The notes under the pieces are model-generated. The model searched no databases and had not been told where the DNA came from. It saw only the letters and a program-made list of their open reading frames with translations. Both the position numbers and the translations under genes were made by a program. This document shows, in pieces, positions 6,761 to 10,522 of a DNA stretch of 10,522 bases. Location of the stretch: contig JACQDG010000374.1 of assembly GCA_016201185.1 (NCBI GenBank), forward strand, positions 1 to 10,522. The letters run 5' to 3'. Position 1 is the stretch's first letter. Each line of letters begins with the position of its first letter. The stretch comes from Acidobacteriota bacterium. GTDB taxonomy: Bacteria > Acidobacteriota > Terriglobia > Bryobacterales > JACQDG01.

Positions 6761-7969
6761 ATGAAACCGAGCCGTCATCTTGTGCATATCACGGGGACGC
6801 TGGGCTCGGGGGGGGTTCAAAAGCTGGTCTTAGGCCTTTCATCAACAGTTGCCTTGGCCTCCTATCGCCACAGCGTAGTTTGCCTCTTCGGGACCCAAGG
6901 TGATCTGGCGGACCAATTCCAGGCTGCGGGCATTCACGCCGAGTGGTGTCCGTTCCCCTGGCCCAACAAACTTTGGCTCGGGTCATATCGGGTTTCCCGG
7001 TGGGTAAGAGTCCACCTAGGCTTTACCTTTCCGTGGCGATTAGCCAAGTTGCTCGATCACATGAAGGCAGATATTGTCCACACCCACGTCAGCGCCGGTA
7101 TCGACCTCCAGGCTGTCGCCCTTTCTACGCGAGCACGGCTGCCATGGGTTTGGACCGTTCATGGTCTATACCGGCCCGAAGGTAGGGAACTACGGCGCTG
7201 GCGAAAGGCAGTTCGAGTCCTGGAGGAGGCGAACGGATCTATTACCGCCGACTCCGAAGCCATCGCAAGCGATTTCGTGGAGCGTGGCCTCGCCAGGCCC
7301 GGCCACATCAGAGTGGTTCGGCCGGGCGCCGGCGTGCTGATTGCTGGCAATGGCGAAAAATATGAGCAAGGCTGGCGAACCCGCTTCAATATTAAGCCGA
7401 ATGCCATTGTATTCGGAACTAGTGGACGCTTGGTTGACGTAAAAGGGCACGATCTGTTTGTGAAGGCCGCCGTTCCAATGATCCAAGGGGGCTCTCCGGC
7501 TCATTTTGCAATAGCGGGTGACGGTCCCCTCCTAGATGCCCTGAGATCTCTCATTGACAAACTCGGAATCAGTCAGAGATTTCACATGCTCGGTTTTCAG
7601 TCACCGATCGAGAATTTTCTGAGAGAGGTGGACGTCTTTGTCCTACCGTCGCGATCCGAAGGCTTTCCTCTGGCCTTGCTCGAGGCGCTTGCGATGAAAC
7701 TTCCCTGCATCGCGACACGCGTAGGTGGGGTCCCAGAAATTCTCGGCGAGGACGGCGGACTTATGGTAGCACCGGAGTCGTCAGAGGCTCTATGTAGTGC
7801 GATGCGTAGTATGTTAAGCCCGGAGCTAAGACGAGTATATGCCGAGCGTGGCCCGTCAAAGGCGCAGCCTTTTTCGTTCGAGAACTGTGCGCGTCAATTC
7901 GGCAGAATATTCGAGTCCTTGCTAAAGTCACAGCTAGGCGGCTTTGCGGTAGATCGGGGCCAGCGTTGA
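6761..7969 (+). CDS. Glycosyltransferase, GT4-like (GT-B fold)
   Basis: The 402-residue protein has both GT-B halves. The N-terminal acceptor domain opens with LVHITGTLGSGGVQKLVLGL (7-26), the typical glycine-rich loop, and has DIVHTHVSAG (104-113) and WTVHGL (131-136). The C-terminal donor-binding domain has FGTSGRLVDVKGHDLFVKA (218-236), AGDGPL (252-257) and the EX7E pair Glu300/Glu308 in RSEGFPLALLEALA (298-311), followed by TRVGGVPEIL. It is a retaining, cytoplasmic or membrane-associated transferase that would add a sugar from a nucleotide donor to the growing lipid-linked chain; the sugar is not predictable. It starts 12 bases after the methyltransferase stop, with only a weak GTGAG next to the ATG. 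GC is about 50% (30/60 at 7501-7560; 31/60 at 7861-7920), as in the two preceding coding segments and below the genes upstream. Confidence 0.94.
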   Translation: MKPSRHLVHITGTLGSGGVQKLVLGLSSTVALASYRHSVVCLFGTQGDLADQFQAAGIHAEWCPFPWPNKLWLGSYRVSRWVRVHLGFTFPWRLAKLLDHMKADIVHTHVSAGIDLQAVALSTRARLPWVWTVHGLYRPEGRELRRWRKAVRVLEEANGSITADSEAIASDFVERGLARPGHIRVVRPGAGVLIAGNGEKYEQGWRTRFNIKPNAIVFGTSGRLVDVKGHDLFVKAAVPMIQGGSPAHFAIAGDGPLLDALRSLIDKLGISQRFHMLGFQSPIENFLREVDVFVLPSRSEGFPLALLEALAMKLPCIATRVGGVPEILGEDGGLMVAPESSEALCSAMRSMLSPELRRVYAERGPSKAQPFSFENCARQFGRIFESLLKSQLGGFAVDRGQR

Positions 7970-8281
7970 GAAGGACGCCGGCAGATTTCGTATTCAGACG
8001 ACACGATCCATCAGACAGCAGTTCCCGGGTTGCGAAATGCGGCGCCTGGTTACCAGTTAGGCGGGCTGGGTGTGAGTTGGCGTTCACCACAGAACCGAAA
8101 GCTGTGAACGGCACAGCGAATCGCCATCTGCTACCCGAACTCGATCCTCATAGCGTGCTTGGGCACTTCGTCCGGAGTTTCTACCGGGAGCCGAACTGAC
8201 CTTACGGGTGCACTCTGCGTACCCGGTGGCCGAGAGTGTCGCTGCGAGCCTTTTGATTCGCCATTTTGGAGAGCGGCACCG
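7970..8281 (+). other. Gene-poor stretch between the GT4-like and GT2-like glycosyltransferase genes
   Basis: About 310 bases with no recognisable gene. Frames on either strand give short peptides without family features, and the upstream extension of the following gene reads like untranslated DNA (Cys/Arg/Pro-rich, no motif). Two small inverted repeats are visible. CGTTCAC (8081-8087) pairs with GTGAACG (8104-8110) around a 16-base loop, and CTGGT/ACCAG (8046-8056) is a near-palindrome inside a possible CGCCT/AGGCG stem (8043-8063). Neither is followed by a T-run, so neither is a good intrinsic terminator. GC rises across the stretch, which ends the low-GC block, so it may be a recombination scar or a remnant of a lost gene. 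GGAGAG at 8268-8273 is a plausible ribosome binding site for the next gene. Confidence 0.45.
8268..8273 (+). promoter_or_regulatory. Putative ribosome binding site GGAGAG deciding the GT2-like gene start
   Basis: The hexamer is purine-rich and complementary to the anti-Shine-Dalgarno. It lies 8 bases upstream of an in-frame GTG (8282) and 17 bases upstream of the ATG (8291). Spacing favours GTG; codon preference favours ATG. Either start leaves the glycosyltransferase core intact. Confidence 0.4.
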
Positions 8282-8290
8282 GTGTGCTCT

Positions 8291-9364
8291 ATGCCGACGA
8301 ACCGACCGGCCAGCAACGGCCCTAGCCCTTTAGTCACCGTCGTCCTTCCCGTCTTCAACGGCGAGAAGGTCGTGGCTGACGCGATACGCTCGATTCAAGC
8401 TCAGACCTTCCAAGACTGGGAACTTGTTGTGCTGGACGACGGTAGCACGGACGCGAGTTTGGAAGTATGCCGTGCGTGTGCCACAGGCGATTCACGGATT
8501 ACAGTGGTGTGTAACGAAGCGAACTCGGGCCTGGGTGAAGCCATGAGCCGGCTTGTCACCATGGGCAGTGGCAAGTACATCGCGGTGCAAGAACAGGATG
8601 ATATCTCCGTGCCGGAGCGATTGGAGTTGGAAGTGGAGGTTCTGGAATCGAAGCCAAGAGTGGCTCTGGTGAGTGGCATCGGAGCGTGGTTGGACGACAA
8701 TCTCCAGATCTACAGCCAATTCCCCGGCATCCTGGCTGCGGGAAGGCAGTACCCGGAAAGTAGCCGGGAAATGGTCAAGTATCTGTATTTAGAGCAGTGC
8801 AAGGTGGTGAACGCAGCCTGCATGTTCCGGCGTTCCGTCCTGACCGCGGGCCCCGCACTCTTTGACGGGCAGGCCAGGATGTCGGTGGACTGGCAGTTTT
8901 TCTTGCGTGTCGCTCACCACGGCCAAGTCTTTGGAATCCACAAAGTTCTGGTTCGGATGCGGCGGGGCCTGGGCCACCAACATCTGTCGGGCAATAAAGG
9001 GTTGCAGTTTGCTGAAGCGCGCAGGTGCATCAAAATAGTTTACCGCGATTACCGACAGTGCGCTGGTTCGCCGATTCGCTATTGGCTGTATAGAAGAGCC
9101 ATGTCATCCCAGTTGACCCTCGAGGGCAGGTACTATGGCACGTTCAAGGGTTTCCGGAGATTGTGCCATGCGCTCTCATACGACCCGGCGAATCGGCGGG
9201 CGTGGACTTCGATGATCGAGTTATCGATGAGAGGCCTGCGTAAAACCTGGAAATCGATCAGTAGCCCTGGCAGCCGCTGTGGCGACCTGGAGTTGCCGGC
9301 GACGCGCTCTGCCCCGATGCGTCCTTCCCCGCCGGGGCTGGACGCGGAAGCTTATCGCCAGTGA
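8291..9364 (+). CDS. Glycosyltransferase, GT2 family (GT-A fold)
   Basis: The product has 357 residues from the ATG. The GT-A nucleotide-binding core is clear: VTVVLPVFNGE (15-25), WELVVLDDGSTD (43-54) with the donor-binding aspartates, NSGLGEAMSRL (78-88), and a DXD-position motif KYIAVQEQDDISVPERLE (95-112). SVDWQFFLRVA (198-208) holds the general-base position seen in inverting GT2 enzymes. No membrane span is evident, so it should act at the cytoplasmic face. The C-terminal third is Arg-rich, and its last 30 residues are Ser/Pro-rich and unlike anything I recognise. The start is uncertain: GGAGAG at 8268-8273 is 8 bases from an in-frame GTG at 8282, a better ribosome-site spacing than the 17 bases to the ATG. 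The frame also stays open to 8159, but that extension has no GT2 character. The 63% GC near the start (38/60 at 8281-8340) differs from the preceding block. Confidence 0.92.
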   Translation: MPTNRPASNGPSPLVTVVLPVFNGEKVVADAIRSIQAQTFQDWELVVLDDGSTDASLEVCRACATGDSRITVVCNEANSGLGEAMSRLVTMGSGKYIAVQEQDDISVPERLELEVEVLESKPRVALVSGIGAWLDDNLQIYSQFPGILAAGRQYPESSREMVKYLYLEQCKVVNAACMFRRSVLTAGPALFDGQARMSVDWQFFLRVAHHGQVFGIHKVLVRMRRGLGHQHLSGNKGLQFAEARRCIKIVYRDYRQCAGSPIRYWLYRRAMSSQLTLEGRYYGTFKGFRRLCHALSYDPANRRAWTSMIELSMRGLRKTWKSISSPGSRCGDLELPATRSAPMRPSPPGLDAEAYRQ

Positions 9365-9435
9365 CGGGACTCAGTTGATATGCCGGTTAGAGCCTGCAAG
9401 GTGCTCGGCCGGCCAGCTTCTGCGAATATACAGCG

Positions 9436-10522
9436 GTGGCGCACTCTATCCTTTTTACGATTCCCAACTTCATCTCCGCAGGATCCGGGAAGGTGCTGCT
9501 GAACATAATCAAAGGGCTGGATCGGGGCAAGTTTGCGCCCGCCGTTTGTGTCCTGCGGAAGGGCGGCCACTTGGAGTGCGACATCGAGCAGCAGGGGATT
9601 CCATTGTTAGAGGCGCCCTTCGCCGTGTCGGCGCGCCCCTACCGTAGTCTCCCCTTCCGAGCTTGGGATGCAGCTCGATTCTTTCAGCCGTACGGCTTCG
9701 ACATCTGGCACTCTTTCCATTACATCGACGACTACACGGAGCCGCTGATTGCACGACTGGCGGGGGCGCGGGCCTGGATCTATACGAAGAAGAACATGAG
9801 CTGGGGAGGTAATGGCTGGCGGTTGAGAAGCCTTCTGGCTAGCCGCATCGTCGCCGACAACTCGACGATGCTGTCGAGCTTTTTTCGGAGCCGCTTGCTG
9901 GCGCCAAAAACGCAACTGATCGGACATGGCGTGGATACCCGCGAATTCGATCACCGCCCGCCCGCCTCAGGCCTCAGAGAACGTCTCGCAATCGACAGGG
10001 ATGCCCTGCTTGTCGGTTGCGTGGCTGAGCTGCTGCCGGTGAAAGGGCACCCCACTCTGGTTCGGGCGATGGCGCGTGTTCCCGGCGTACACCTGCTCCT
10101 GGCGGGCAGACCACTAGATCGGGAATACTCGGATTCACTGAGACAGTTGAGCGAAGAATTGGGCCTGATGGAGCGCGTGCACTTCTTCGGCAGCGTCCAG
10201 GACGTTCCTGGCTTTCTCGCCGAGCTGGACATCTTCGTCTTGCCGACCTGGGCTAAATGGCGCATGGAAGGCTGCCCTGTGGCGCTGCTGGAAGCGATGG
10301 CCTGTGGAGTTGCGTGCATCGCCACGGATATTCCGGGCTCGCGCGACGTGATCGAGAACGGCTTAAGCGGTGTTTTGGTGCCGCCGGAAGACGAAGTCGC
10401 TCTGGCGCAGCAGATCCTCAGCCTGGCGGCTTCGCCGGCGCGGAGGAGACAATTGTCCGAGGCGGCCAGGCGCCGCATTCTAGCTCATTACACCATTGAG
10501 CGCGAGGTAGCTGCGTATGAGG
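9436..10522 (+). CDS. Glycosyltransferase, GT4-like (GT-B fold), 3' partial
   Basis: This frame is open to the window end: 362 codons are visible, close to a full-length enzyme, so only a short C-terminal tail should be missing. The GTG start gives MAHSILFTIPNFISAGSGKV, a typical GT-B opening with the glycine-rich loop. It is the only ATG/GTG/TTG start candidate after the in-frame TAG at 9388-9390, and no Shine-Dalgarno stands out. The acceptor domain includes FDIWHSFHYIDDY and the AWIYTKKNMSW segment. The donor domain has GCVAELLPVKGHPTLVRAMA (from residue 194, Lys203), LLLAGRP, HFFGSVQDVPGFLAELDIFV and the EX7E pair Glu278/Glu286 in MEGCPVALLEAMACG. The linker before the first glutamate (PTWAKWRMEG) is longer than the common PSxxEG form. 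It would add a further sugar to the polysaccharide in the cytoplasm. The gene lies 71 bases after the GT2-like gene on the same strand, probably in the same transcription unit. Confidence 0.92.
   Translation, partial: MAHSILFTIPNFISAGSGKVLLNIIKGLDRGKFAPAVCVLRKGGHLECDIEQQGIPLLEAPFAVSARPYRSLPFRAWDAARFFQPYGFDIWHSFHYIDDYTEPLIARLAGARAWIYTKKNMSWGGNGWRLRSLLASRIVADNSTMLSSFFRSRLLAPKTQLIGHGVDTREFDHRPPASGLRERLAIDRDALLVGCVAELLPVKGHPTLVRAMARVPGVHLLLAGRPLDREYSDSLRQLSEELGLMERVHFFGSVQDVPGFLAELDIFVLPTWAKWRMEGCPVALLEAMACGVACIATDIPGSRDVIENGLSGVLVPPEDEVALAQQILSLAASPARRRQLSEAARRRILAHYTIEREVAAYE

Noticed and set aside
8081..8110. CGTTCAC/GTGAACG inverted repeat as a terminator
   Set aside because: A 7-base stem with a 16-base loop and no following T-run is too weak to call an intrinsic terminator.
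7966..8199. Short plus-strand frame overlapping the end of the first GT4-like gene
   Set aside because: 77 codons from a TTG, with no motif or ribosome site; likely chance reading of the spacer.
8159..8290. Upstream extension of the GT2-like gene to a start at 8159
   Set aside because: The extra 44 residues are Cys/Arg/Pro-rich without GT2 character. The family normally begins a few residues before the VTVVLPVFNG strand, which fits a start at 8282 or 8291.

Overview
The window is a stretch of a bacterial surface-polysaccharide (O-antigen or capsule type) biosynthesis and export locus. All recognisable genes lie on the plus strand, in this order: sugar aminotransferase (5' end outside the window), membrane-anchored nucleotide-sugar 4,6-dehydratase, NAD-dependent epimerase/dehydratase with a damaged N-terminus, ABC-2 permease (Wzm type), ABC ATPase with a C-terminal specificity domain (Wzt type), SAM-dependent methyltransferase, GT4-type glycosyltransferase, GT2-type glycosyltransferase, and a second GT4-type glycosyltransferase that runs off the 3' end. 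The host cannot be named from sequence alone. High GC with strong GC at third positions, a long-form PglF/WbpM-like dehydratase and an ABC-transporter-dependent polysaccharide route fit a GC-rich Gram-negative, for example an Acidobacteriota-like lineage or a deltaproteobacterium. This is a weak inference.

Layout. Positions 1-5310 are GC-rich (about 60-68% in 60-base windows counted by hand) and tightly packed, with 9-33 base gaps and one ATGA overlap, as in one operon. Around 5310-5340, inside the ATPase gene and just after its H-loop, composition drops to roughly 45-52% GC and stays there through the rest of wzt, the methyltransferase and the first GT4 gene. It rises again (57-63%) in the gene-poor stretch 7970-8281 and the GT2 gene. 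The low-GC block also has looser spacing: 126 bases before the methyltransferase and about 310 bases after the GT4 gene.

How the genes fit together. The aminotransferase and dehydratase can make a UDP-4-amino-4,6-dideoxy-hexosamine, the epimerase would interconvert another nucleotide sugar, and the three glycosyltransferases would build the chain. The methyltransferase may modify or cap it, and Wzm/Wzt would export the lipid-linked polymer across the inner membrane. The two points most worth a second look are (i) the mosaic wzt, where a conserved nucleotide-binding domain joins a compositionally foreign substrate-recognition domain followed directly by a methyltransferase of the same foreign composition, and (ii) the epimerase gene, where about 28 codons and the reading frame are lost between the NAD-binding motif and the rest of the enzyme. 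I found no RNA gene, insertion sequence, CRISPR array or convincing terminator.
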